From ARS1285 sp039796495 (GTDB lineage Archaea; Nanobdellota; Nanobdellia; Pacearchaeales; GW2011-AR1): a DNA stretch of 24,571 nt. Location of the stretch: assembly GCA_039796495.1 (NCBI GenBank), contig JBDKJQ010000055.1:1-24571 (forward strand). The letters run 5' to 3'. Under the pieces are notes generated by a model. The model saw nothing but the letters and a program-made list of their open reading frames with translations, was not told the DNA's origin and ran no database searches. This document shows, in pieces, positions 1 to 7,265 of this stretch; position 1 is the stretch's first letter, and each line of letters begins with the position of its first letter. The position numbers were made by a program, and so were the translations under genes.

Positions 1-39
1 CAATTTAAAGAACTCTCTTCTAATCAGCTCTTTTTTCAT
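1..39 (-). CDS. 5' end of an unidentified gene leaving the window
   Basis: An ATG at 39 on the minus strand opens a frame that stays open to the window edge, giving the first 13 residues MKKELIRREFFKL. A TATA-like box lies 29 bp upstream (63-73 on the minus strand), the same geometry as the other genes here, which is the main reason to believe it. Nothing can be said about function. It would be divergent from the methyltransferase at 172. Confidence 0.35.
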   Translation of the reverse strand, partial: MKKELIRREFFKL

Positions 40-62
40 TAAAGAACTAAGAATCTCTATCC

Positions 63-73
63 AATTTTATTTA
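63..73 (-). promoter_or_regulatory. TATA-like box for the gene at 39
   Basis: A/T-only element reading TAAATAAAATT on the minus strand, centred 29 bp before the ATG at 39. Confidence 0.35.
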
Positions 74-90
74 TGTAATCAATAACATAT

Positions 91-116
91 GTCCCTACGA
101 CATATGTCTGTGGGAC
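91..116. repeat. Palindromic hairpin element, left copy
   Basis: A GTCCC/GGGAC stem encloses the 10-bp perfect palindrome GACATATGTC. Positions 93-108 (16 bp) recur inverted at 24435-24450. The two outermost stem pairs differ between the copies in a compensatory way. It lies in the 132-bp divergent region between the genes at 39 and 172, so an operator role is possible; a dispersed repeat or an IS-end remnant is equally possible. Confidence 0.55.
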
Positions 117-142
117 GTACAAGATACTAAAGTACAAAAACA

Positions 143-151
143 TTTTTAAAT
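143..151 (+). promoter_or_regulatory. TATA-like box for the methyltransferase at 172
   Basis: TTTTTAAAT centred 25 bp upstream of ATG 172, which predicts a leaderless transcript. Confidence 0.6.
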
Positions 152-171
152 GATTTGAAACTCTTAGTTTC

Positions 172-942
172 ATGACGCACGCATCTAGATCTTCTATGGA
201 ACGATGGAATATTGCCCAAACTCACGAAAAATACTGCTGGGATGAAATTGTTAGTGAAGAAGAAATACTTAGCACAAAAGACGTGTATAAGAAAAAAGTT
301 TCAATGATTTTTGAGATGCTACGAAAAGAAGGCAAAACCATCAGCCCTTCAATGAAATTTTTGCAGGTAGGATGCGGACCATTTGATATAATAAATGTTC
401 TTCCTATTGTAGAAACTTATTCTATAGACCCCCTAGCAGATTTTTACAAATCAAAATTTAGTTTTGATTATAAGAAAAGCAATCTTACTGCAGGAAGCGG
501 GGAGAAGCTGCCGTATCCAGATAATTATTTTGACGTTGTCATACTGGCAAATGTACTCGACCATACATATGATCCTGAAAAAGTTTTACACGAGATACGC
601 AGAGTCTTAAAGCCGAACGGATTTTTTTATTTCGAGCTGCATTTCTACCAAAAAAGTTTTTTAATACTCTCAAAAGTATTTGGAGCATTCAAAAAATTCC
701 TTACGGGGAAAATATTTAACCCATGTCATCCCCATATGTTCCAATTATTTGAAGTTAAAGGACTTTTATCGCGTTATTTTTCCGTCATCCATGAAAAAAT
801 CGGATTAGATTTAGACCATAAAGTGCATACTATTGAGGAACTGAAAGCGTACAGAAAATCAGAAAAAATAACGCGAAGCTTACCTGCACATTTTGGCATA
901 TTGGGGATTATAAATTATCTTGCTTTTTGCAAGAAAAAATAA
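172..942 (+). CDS. Class I SAM-dependent methyltransferase
   Basis: This 256-residue protein has the Rossmann-type methyltransferase layout of the Methyltransf_11 family. Motif I reads LQVGCGPF (about residues 64-71) and binds SAM. An acidic loop follows (YSIDPLAD), then DNYFDVVILANVLDHT (motif IV region) and HEIRRVLKPNGFFYFE (motif VI region). The acceptor cannot be read from sequence; a sugar or other glycan precursor is inferred from the neighbouring surface-glycan genes. ATG 172 is preferred over the in-frame ATG 196 because a TATA-like box sits exactly 25 bp before it. Its stop codon abuts the stop of the convergent deacetylase-like gene. Confidence 0.8.
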   Translation: MTHASRSSMERWNIAQTHEKYCWDEIVSEEEILSTKDVYKKKVSMIFEMLRKEGKTISPSMKFLQVGCGPFDIINVLPIVETYSIDPLADFYKSKFSFDYKKSNLTAGSGEKLPYPDNYFDVVILANVLDHTYDPEKVLHEIRRVLKPNGFFYFELHFYQKSFLILSKVFGAFKKFLTGKIFNPCHPHMFQLFEVKGLLSRYFSVIHEKIGLDLDHKVHTIEELKAYRKSEKITRSLPAHFGILGIINYLAFCKKK

Positions 943-1716
943 CTAATCACAACTGACTTCTGATATTTTTATGCTTTTGAATTTTGATAAAAATGCACAG
1001 ACGTCATTGAACAATTTGAAGTTTTCAATGTAGCCCATCGTCGCCGGATGAAGCAACAATACACTCAGGATTCCATTTTTTTCATTTTCCATCACTCTCT
1101 TTTTAACAATATTAAACCATTCCGAAGGTCTTATTCTCCCTTTAACACAACTGGCAAAGGAATCCCTGTTCTCAGGAGTTAATTTTCCGTACGCAATTGT
1201 ATTTTGATCTATAGGAATATTTATTGGCACGTGAATTATTCCGTTTATTCTCGTCGGGCGAACTTCTCCAATTATATCCGAAACATATCTGACGTTATAG
1301 TTTGTGAGCAGCTGGAATGTGGTATCATTACTTGCAAACGCGTGCGTTCTCCACGAATTCATTTTCAATCCGAACTCTTCAAAAGCTTTTTTCGTGTTTT
1401 GTATGTCTTTTTCTTGATAGCGTTTGCTTCCATATACACAGCCGTACATTTTTCTATTAAAATAGCTTTTAACCGGAGGGGTATAACCAAAGTTGTCAAA
1501 GGTATGGCCTCCGAATTCGACATCAAAATTGACCAATTTCTTTACATCTTCTTTTTCTTTTATGAGGCAGATTCCGTTAATAAATAATGTAGCTGAGAGA
1601 TCATATCTTCCAAGAATCTTAAGATATTCTAGGGAAACTTTTACCTCACTGCCGACCTGCTTTTGCTCCCAATGGTCCAGATTTTTAGCATGAACATCTC
1701 CAGTGATGAGTATCAT
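943..1716 (-). CDS. Divergent NodB-like polysaccharide deacetylase family protein
   Basis: The 257-residue protein starts directly with the catalytic-barrel motifs of carbohydrate esterase family 4. D7 in LITGDVH fits motif 1, ATLFING fits the ATFF strand, H71 in FGGHTFDN fits motif 2, R123 in SWRTHAF fits motif 3, and a late LLLHP fits the C-terminal His motif. The usual HSxxH metal pair is H71...N75, so one metal-binding His is replaced, and motif 1 is not the usual FDD. There is no signal peptide, so it probably acts in the cytosol, for example on a nucleotide- or lipid-linked sugar. Family membership is fairly clear; de-N-acetylase activity is uncertain. Confidence 0.65.
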   Translation of the reverse strand: MILITGDVHAKNLDHWEQKQVGSEVKVSLEYLKILGRYDLSATLFINGICLIKEKEDVKKLVNFDVEFGGHTFDNFGYTPPVKSYFNRKMYGCVYGSKRYQEKDIQNTKKAFEEFGLKMNSWRTHAFASNDTTFQLLTNYNVRYVSDIIGEVRPTRINGIIHVPINIPIDQNTIAYGKLTPENRDSFASCVKGRIRPSEWFNIVKKRVMENEKNGILSVLLLHPATMGYIENFKLFNDVCAFLSKFKSIKISEVSCD

Positions 1717-1737
1717 AAAAAATTTTATGGCGGTAAC

Positions 1738-1746
1738 TATATAAAT
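1738..1746 (-). promoter_or_regulatory. TATA-like box for the deacetylase-like gene
   Basis: A/T-only box (AATTTATATA-like on the minus strand) centred about 26 bp before ATG 1716. It faces a second box for the divergent dehydratase in the same 118-bp gap. Confidence 0.6.
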
Positions 1747-1804
1747 TTATATGCCGTGAAACTTACGCTTAATCTTGTGAAAAATCCGTAATTGACTATA
1801 AGAA

Positions 1805-1814
1805 TATTTTTAAA
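1805..1814 (+). promoter_or_regulatory. TATA-like box for the 4,6-dehydratase
   Basis: TATTTTTAAA centred 25 bp before ATG 1835. It argues against the in-frame TTG at 1823 as start. Confidence 0.6.
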
Positions 1815-1834
1815 GCAAGAATTTGTCTACTACA

Positions 1835-2836
1835 ATGGATTTTGATGGTAAAACTATTCTTGTTACCGGCGGCACCGGCTCAATTGGCAGAGAAATCGTA
1901 TCGCAACTGCTCAAGAAGAGAGTAAAAAAAGTCATCGTTCTAAGCAGAGATGAAATCAAGCAGTATGCTATAAAACAAAGAATCAACGATGATCGATTGG
2001 AAAGCTTTGTAGGAGACATTAGAGATTACCGAAGAGTGGAATCTGTTTTTAATAACAATATAATAGATTTTGTATTTCACGCTGCAGCCATGAAGCACCT
2101 GATGGTATGTGAAGAAGCCCCTATGGAAAGTGCGGGTACTAATATCATAGGGACTCATAATCTGATTGATTTATGCTTAAAACATAAAGTAAAGAAAACC
2201 ATCATGATCAGCACTGATAAGGCAGCAAATCCAAGCAGTGTTATGGGAGCAAGCAAATTTATTGCGGAAAGGATTACTCTTAACGCAAATAAAATTTCCG
2301 ATGATATGAAATTTTGCTGCGTTCGATTCGGAAATGTAGCAAACGCTCGAGGCTCAATCATTCCCATTATGATCGGAAGAATAAAGAATGATCAGAATAT
2401 TTGGATAACTGACCCTCAGGTTACACGATTTGTCATGAAAATACCCGATGCTGTACGATTGGTTTTGAAGGCAGTGGAGATTACGCAGGGAGGAGAAATA
2501 TTTATTCTCAAAATGAAGGCATTTCGATTGGGAGATTTGGCAGATATCATGAGAAATCGAATAGCAGGGGTTCTTGGAAAAGTGATTGATGTGCAAACAA
2601 TAGGGCTTGTGCATGGAGAGAAGATGCATGAGGAACTTCTCAATGTTCTTGAATACGGCAGAGTGCTCGAAAATGAAGAACTTTACATTGTGGTTGATCA
2701 CGCACAAAAAGAGTATGAGGGATTTAAAAAAAGTGATATTAAGAACTACACCTCGCAATATTCAGAAAAATTATCATCTCAAGAAATAGAAGAAATAATT
2801 ATGGAATACACGTATGATGAAGCGATGGGGAAATGA
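1835..2836 (+). CDS. CapD/WbpM-type UDP-sugar 4,6-dehydratase (soluble, short)
   Basis: An extended short-chain dehydrogenase/reductase of 333 residues. TGGTGSIG (11-18) binds NAD(P), and HAAAMKH follows the fourth strand. The active-site segment STDKAANPSSVMGASK (126-141) has Met where classical SDRs have the Tyr of YxxxK. That Ser-Met-Lys arrangement is known from the WbpM/CapD branch that makes UDP-4-keto-6-deoxy sugars from UDP-GlcNAc. Unlike WbpM it lacks the membrane half. The family activates UDP-GlcNAc for deoxy/amino-sugar synthesis; the exact sugar is not readable here. The start is ATG 1835, chosen by TATA spacing over TTG 1823. Confidence 0.8.
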   Translation: MDFDGKTILVTGGTGSIGREIVSQLLKKRVKKVIVLSRDEIKQYAIKQRINDDRLESFVGDIRDYRRVESVFNNNIIDFVFHAAAMKHLMVCEEAPMESAGTNIIGTHNLIDLCLKHKVKKTIMISTDKAANPSSVMGASKFIAERITLNANKISDDMKFCCVRFGNVANARGSIIPIMIGRIKNDQNIWITDPQVTRFVMKIPDAVRLVLKAVEITQGGEIFILKMKAFRLGDLADIMRNRIAGVLGKVIDVQTIGLVHGEKMHEELLNVLEYGRVLENEELYIVVDHAQKEYEGFKKSDIKNYTSQYSEKLSSQEIEEIIMEYTYDEAMGK

Positions 2837-2843
2837 TTGGAGA

Positions 2844-5042
2844 TTACTCCACAAACACCTTTAGCCCTTGATTAATTTTTTTAAGGATCATTGAAGAAAT
2901 CTCGGGTCTCATGAACCATGCGGGAGGCTGCTGCCCACTAAGGAAAATTTTTCGTGCTTCAGTTCCTGATATGTGAAATTTATCCTCTTCAGGGTGTATC
3001 ATAAATTCTGGCTCGTGTATATATCTTTCTTCGACCTTTGAGTAAAATACATTATCAAACTTAATTATCTCTATCCCCAATTCTTCTTTACTAAACTGGT
3101 CAAATATTTTATGAGAGGCGTAAGCGTCATAAAAATTTCCAACACCTGTATGATCTCTACCGACGATAAAATGAGAACATCCAAAATTTTTTCTTATCAG
3201 TGCTGTTAACAGCGCCTCTCTTGGACCTGCATATCGCGAATAGGTTGCAAGTGTTCCAAAAACAACTTTTGATTGGGGGTAAAATTTTTCAGCCATAATT
3301 TCGTATGATTCAATTATTATTTCCGTCTTAAAATCACCCTGTTTTTTCTTACCGATAACCGGATGCACAAATAATCCATCTGCAAAACTTTTTCTCATTC
3401 CTTCCAGCTGAATAAATTCGTGGCTTTTATGTATTGCATTTCTTGTGTGAAATCCTACGATTTTCTTCCAGCCTCTTTCCGCAAAAATTTTTCGTGTCTG
3501 ATAGGGGGTTAATTCATGCATTTTATAAGGTGAATTTCTTCTTTTCACTAGAGTCACCTTGCCGCCAAGAAAATAATCTTTCATCTCTAAAAAAAGTTTT
3601 GCTCCTGGATGACTGACATCAACAGTTCCAAAAATCGATAATGCGGAATCCTTTTTATGTACTTGGTAGATTTCCTCTATATGTAAAATCGCATATAATT
3701 CATTGTTGTAAGAAAGCCCGATCTCTTCTCCCGCATTGAGGGTGCGTACAGTTGTCTCGTCTACATCTAAGAGGAGTGGGATTGGCCAGATAATTCCGTT
3801 TGACAATCTCATATTTTTTACAACCGAATCAAAATCCTTTTTTCCAAGAAATCCTTCAAGCGGACTAAACACTCCTATTGCTATCTGCTCTACATCCATT
3901 AATTGTTCTTCAGTAATTTCTATCACTTTCTGCGGTGTTTTTTTATAATTGAGTCGATTAATTAAAATATTTCCATGAGGCTTATTCAGCATTTCGGGGA
4001 CTTTTTCCGAATGAATATATAAACTATTTTCTATCTTTTTTATGAGATTTTCTCCCTCTCCCTTCGTTACGTATTGAAATTGCTCAATTATGCTATTCAG
4101 CATGTTTACTGTTTCTACAGGATATCTTCCCGTGGCAGTTTCTTTTGTTAATGCTATCCCCGTTGCCCCGTCTAACAGCGTATTGATAATGTCGTTTACC
4201 TCGGCTTTGCTTGGCTTTAGTGCAAATGCCATCTGCTCGAGAGTATTTGTAGCAATGAACACTTCTTTGCCGAGTTCTCTTGCTTTTTGGATAAGATATT
4301 TCTGAATAAAGGGAATTTTCTCCAGATTAATTTGCGAACTTAAGTCTCCTCTATCAATTAAAATACCATCGGAAACTTTCATTATCTCTTCAAAATTGTC
4401 CAAACCTTTTTTTGATTCTATTTTTGAATATATGACTGCCTCCGGATAATTCTCTCTAAACTTTAAAACACTTTCTGATGACTCCATAAATGAAAGTGTA
4501 AAATGTTTTATTCCATATTTTTTTGCCAGTTCAACCGCTTTGTGATCTTTATTGCTGAATGGAGCCAATTGAAAGAAAGGGTTCTGTACTTGCACAGCTT
4601 TTCTTCCTCCAATAAGCCCGCCTATAACTACCTTACATTTTATAATGCCTTCATTTTTTCTTGAAATATCAAATAATCTCAATAAGACCGAATTAAAATC
4701 TATAGATATGAGGTCTCCTTCGTTAAGCTTAGAAAAAATTCCCATCGGTGTTAAGAATAAGTTGTGAGAGTCGCATTCTATTTTGCTGTTATGCAGTGTA
4801 ACAAGAGCATTTTCCTCCAGCATTATTTCCTGTAGATTTCCGGATCTCACCTGAGAACCCTCCGTATCAAGAATAATCGGAATGCCGCATCCAAGAATAT
4901 CCTTGATTCTTTTTTCTATATCCTCTTCGGAGGTATGCGAGAGGTTAATCCTGAAAAAATTAACTCCGCGATCTTTTAATCGCTCAAATATGAATGGATT
5001 GTTTGAGGTAGGACCTATGGTGCATATTATTTTGATTTTCAT
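2844..5042 (-). CDS. Pyruvate kinase-like / ATP sulfurylase fusion protein
   Basis: A 732-residue fusion. Residues 1-325 resemble the A and B domains of pyruvate kinase: TIGPT (8-12), R31/N33/S35, D59-T60, SKIE with K207 and E209, RGDL with D233, IATNTLEQM with T265, and DGATGIALTKETA (291-303). The C-terminal allosteric domain is absent, and the usual DTKGPEIR reads DTEGSQVR. Residues ~355-732 are ATP sulfurylase (sulfate + ATP to APS + PPi): HTRNAIHKSH (532-541), HPVIGKKKQGD (560-570), RYAGPREA (603-610), GRDHTG (628-633) and ISGTEAR near the end. Divergent from a sulfotransferase, so it probably feeds glycan sulfation. No APS kinase is present in the window. Domain calls are firm; PEP-dependent catalysis by the first half is inference. 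Confidence 0.88.
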   Translation of the reverse strand: MKIKIICTIGPTSNNPFIFERLKDRGVNFFRINLSHTSEEDIEKRIKDILGCGIPIILDTEGSQVRSGNLQEIMLEENALVTLHNSKIECDSHNLFLTPMGIFSKLNEGDLISIDFNSVLLRLFDISRKNEGIIKCKVVIGGLIGGRKAVQVQNPFFQLAPFSNKDHKAVELAKKYGIKHFTLSFMESSESVLKFRENYPEAVIYSKIESKKGLDNFEEIMKVSDGILIDRGDLSSQINLEKIPFIQKYLIQKARELGKEVFIATNTLEQMAFALKPSKAEVNDIINTLLDGATGIALTKETATGRYPVETVNMLNSIIEQFQYVTKGEGENLIKKIENSLYIHSEKVPEMLNKPHGNILINRLNYKKTPQKVIEITEEQLMDVEQIAIGVFSPLEGFLGKKDFDSVVKNMRLSNGIIWPIPLLLDVDETTVRTLNAGEEIGLSYNNELYAILHIEEIYQVHKKDSALSIFGTVDVSHPGAKLFLEMKDYFLGGKVTLVKRRNSPYKMHELTPYQTRKIFAERGWKKIVGFHTRNAIHKSHEFIQLEGMRKSFADGLFVHPVIGKKKQGDFKTEIIIESYEIMAEKFYPQSKVVFGTLATYSRYAGPREALLTALIRKNFGCSHFIVGRDHTGVGNFYDAYASHKIFDQFSKEELGIEIIKFDNVFYSKVEERYIHEPEFMIHPEEDKFHISGTEARKIFLSGQQPPAWFMRPEISSMILKKINQGLKVFVE

Positions 5043-5078
5043 TTTAACCGCTTTTGATATCTCCTACTTAGAAGTTAC

Positions 5079-5089
5079 ATTTAAAAAAT
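5079..5089. promoter_or_regulatory. Shared near-symmetric TATA box between the divergent sulfation genes
   Basis: ATTTAAAAAAT is TATA-like on both strands. It lies about 30 bp before ATG 5115 (plus) and about 42 bp before ATG 5042 (minus). No other good minus-strand box is visible in the 72-bp gap, so one element may serve both genes, the minus transcript having a short leader. Confidence 0.5.
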
Positions 5090-5114
5090 CTATTGTTGTA
5101 GACTACATACGTAC

Positions 5115-6017
5115 ATGGATGAAATAGATTTTATAGGGATTGGGGCAGGGCGATCTGGTACAACTTGGGTAGTGAATATACTATCAGAACATCCACAAAT
5201 TTGTTGTCCGCATTTTGGTAAGCTAAATTATTTTGCTCCCACGCGCCCGCATAATAAATATTCAGAATATGACAAAAGGGGAATTAAAGGATATCTTACT
5301 ATCTTTGCGTCGTGTACCTCCGGGAAAATAAAGGGAGATTTTAGCTCTTATTATATGGTAAACCCAAAAGTGGCACAAATAATAAAAAAGCATTTTCCAC
5401 GTATAAAAATTTGGGCATGCTTACGAAATCCCGTCGAAAGAGCGTATTCCGATTGGCTTGCATTTAGAAACTTCAAGGTAAAAGATACCAGTGATTTCGA
5501 GTCATCATTCTTTCAGGAGCAAAAAGAACTCTATCCTGCAGGAGATGGATTTAGGCATCGGGGATTTTACTTTAAACAGCTTAAGCCTTATTTTGATCTC
5601 TTTCCAAGAGAACATATAAAAATAATCCTTCACGAAGACATTTTACAGGATCCCAAAAGAGTTGCAAAAGAATTATATAAGTTTTTAGGAGTCGATAGCA
5701 CCTATGTTCCTCGCGGATTGCATGAAAGACCAGGAAAATCAACGGAAACCAGATTTAAATTTTTAAGAAAAATGATTAATTCTTTAGCGGCATTTTCTCA
5801 TGTGTTGGAGGAAGGGCAGATGGGAAGATTTATCTTCTGGGTAAAAAGAAAAACGGGGATTAATACCATTTTCAATACAATTAATGACTTGAACGTCCGT
5901 GCATCTGAAAAACCGAAGCTTGACTATGCATTACAAAAAAAATTGAAAAAAATATATAAGGAAGATATATGTAACCTTGAGAAATTAATCAAGAGAGATT
6001 TGAGCGCCTGGAAGTAA
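5115..6017 (+). CDS. PAPS-dependent sulfotransferase
   Basis: This 300-residue protein matches the Sulfotransfer_1/heparan-sulfate sulfotransferase type. GAGRSGTTWV (10-19) is the 5'-phosphosulfate-binding loop, and WACLRNPVERAYSDW is the 3'-phosphate-binding strand/helix with its conserved Arg and Ser. HRGFYFKQLKPYFDLFP and ILHEDILQDP are typical later segments. It would transfer sulfate from PAPS to a sugar hydroxyl. It is divergent from the ATP sulfurylase fusion, about 72 bp apart. No signal peptide or transmembrane segment is visible, so sulfation is likely cytosolic, before export of the glycan precursor. The start is the first ATG after the TATA box. Confidence 0.85.
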   Translation: MDEIDFIGIGAGRSGTTWVVNILSEHPQICCPHFGKLNYFAPTRPHNKYSEYDKRGIKGYLTIFASCTSGKIKGDFSSYYMVNPKVAQIIKKHFPRIKIWACLRNPVERAYSDWLAFRNFKVKDTSDFESSFFQEQKELYPAGDGFRHRGFYFKQLKPYFDLFPREHIKIILHEDILQDPKRVAKELYKFLGVDSTYVPRGLHERPGKSTETRFKFLRKMINSLAAFSHVLEEGQMGRFIFWVKRKTGINTIFNTINDLNVRASEKPKLDYALQKKLKKIYKEDICNLEKLIKRDLSAWK

Positions 6018-6035
6018 TTTTGTAGTTCAACAATC

Positions 6036-6044
6036 TATTTAAAG
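6036..6044 (+). promoter_or_regulatory. TATA-like box for the GT4 gene
   Basis: TATTTAAAG centred 25 bp before ATG 6065, excluding the upstream in-frame TTG 6059. Confidence 0.6.
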
Positions 6045-6064
6045 GTATTTTCTCAAAATTGCTC

Positions 6065-7222
6065 ATGAAGATCGCTCACATCAATATGTTTTACCTACCG
6101 ACGTTTGGAGGCGTTGAGCAGGTCATGTACGAACTTGCGAAACGGCAGGTACAGGACGGGCATGAAGTTCATATTTATTGCTGTGATTCAGATAAAAATT
6201 CACGTATAAACATTAAGGAAGAGGTTATTGAGGGTATAATTGTTCATAGACTTTCTTATTGGTTCAGATTATCTTTAAGCACTTTTATTTGGCCTTCTCT
6301 TTTATGGAGATTTGGAAATGATGAAAAATTTGATATTGTTCATACTCATGTTTCGGGTCATTCGTATGTATTGTTTATAGGCTTATTGTCAAAAATTAAA
6401 AAATTTAAACATGTACATACTACTCATTGCCCCTGGACAGACGCTTCTTTCAGGCCTAAGATATTAAGACCATTCATTTTTTTGAATGATTTAATCCTTA
6501 ACAAGATATCTTTTGATATGATTGATAGAATAATTGCAATTACTCCTTGGGAATTAGGGATTTTAAAGAAATATGCTGATACAAAAAAAATATCCGTCAT
6601 ACCGAATGGAGTTGACAGCCTTTATTTTAAAAAAGTAGGAAAAAATAATTTTAAGAAAAAAAATAATATTACAGAAAAATATATGGTTTTGTTTTTCGGC
6701 AGATTGAATCCGACGAAAGGACCTGAAATACTTGCACGAGCCGCTGCTGCCATCTCAAAAAAAAGAAATGATATCGCATTTGTGTGGGTTGGCCCTGATG
6801 AAGGAAAAGCTGAAGAGGTGAAAACTCTCATTAAAAATTTTAAAAACATGCATTATTTAGGACCAATACGCGGAAAAGAAAAAATTGCTGAAATGTATCA
6901 GGCAGCAGATGTGTACGTCATGCCCAGCTATCGCGAGGGTTTGCCTTTAACATTGTTTGAGGCAATGGCGTCAGGCCTGCCAATCATTGCTTCACCAGTA
7001 AATGGAATTCCGTTTGAGATGAACCGAGAGAATGGGCTATTTGTTGAATACGGCGATGAGCAAAAACTTGCACGGGAAATTTCGGTGTTGCTTGATGATA
7101 GAAATCTAAGAAAAAAAATGTCAAATGAAAATAAAAAAAAGTCAAAAGAATACGATTGGGATATTATCTATAGAAAATATATGAAAGAGTATGACAAATT
7201 AGTACAGAACAAAAATGTTTAA
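6065..7222 (+). CDS. GT4-family glycosyltransferase
   Basis: A 385-residue GT-B-fold retaining glycosyltransferase. The N-terminal domain opens with MKIAHINMFYLPTFGGVEQV, where the GGVE glycine loop contacts donor and acceptor. The C-terminal domain has FGRLNPTKGPEIL (phosphate-contacting strand) and the EX7E signature, E291 and E299 in EGLPLTLFEAMASGLP. Donors for the family are nucleotide sugars; the specific donor is unknown but could be one of the products of this island. No membrane segment, so it probably acts at the inner face of the membrane on a lipid-linked glycan. Confidence 0.85.
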   Translation: MKIAHINMFYLPTFGGVEQVMYELAKRQVQDGHEVHIYCCDSDKNSRINIKEEVIEGIIVHRLSYWFRLSLSTFIWPSLLWRFGNDEKFDIVHTHVSGHSYVLFIGLLSKIKKFKHVHTTHCPWTDASFRPKILRPFIFLNDLILNKISFDMIDRIIAITPWELGILKKYADTKKISVIPNGVDSLYFKKVGKNNFKKKNNITEKYMVLFFGRLNPTKGPEILARAAAAISKKRNDIAFVWVGPDEGKAEEVKTLIKNFKNMHYLGPIRGKEKIAEMYQAADVYVMPSYREGLPLTLFEAMASGLPIIASPVNGIPFEMNRENGLFVEYGDEQKLAREISVLLDDRNLRKKMSNENKKKSKEYDWDIIYRKYMKEYDKLVQNKNV

Positions 7223-7225
7223 AAA
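7217..7225 (+). promoter_or_regulatory. Possible TATA box for the radical SAM gene
   Basis: GTTTAAAAA, overlapping the stop codon of the GT4 gene, is about 45 bp before ATG 7266, so the mRNA would have a leader of about 20 nt, unlike its neighbours. A second A/T box at 7244-7253 is too close to the ATG. Confidence 0.35.
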
Positions 7226-7265
7226 CGAGTAGTTCATACTATGGATATAAAAGCGGTATAATAGT

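Noticed and set aside
1204..1693. Plus-strand open frames inside the deacetylase-like gene
   Set aside because: Antisense shadows: no TATA box at the right distance and no recognisable protein features, while the minus-strand frame has clear family motifs.
1823..1834. TTG 1823 as the start of the 4,6-dehydratase, and similar upstream TTG/GTG starts at 6059, 9158, 10657, 12646 and 22089
   Set aside because: Each would lie too close to, or inside, the TATA-like box; the downstream ATG has the standard spacing.
2354..2758. A 134-residue minus-strand frame inside the 4,6-dehydratase gene
   Set aside because: His/Ser/Ile-rich low-plausibility translation antisense to a well-supported SDR gene.
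7241..7261. Six-codon frame MDIKAV before the radical SAM gene as a regulatory leader peptide
   Set aside because: Too short and without other support to call a gene; mentioned only as an oddity of that leader.
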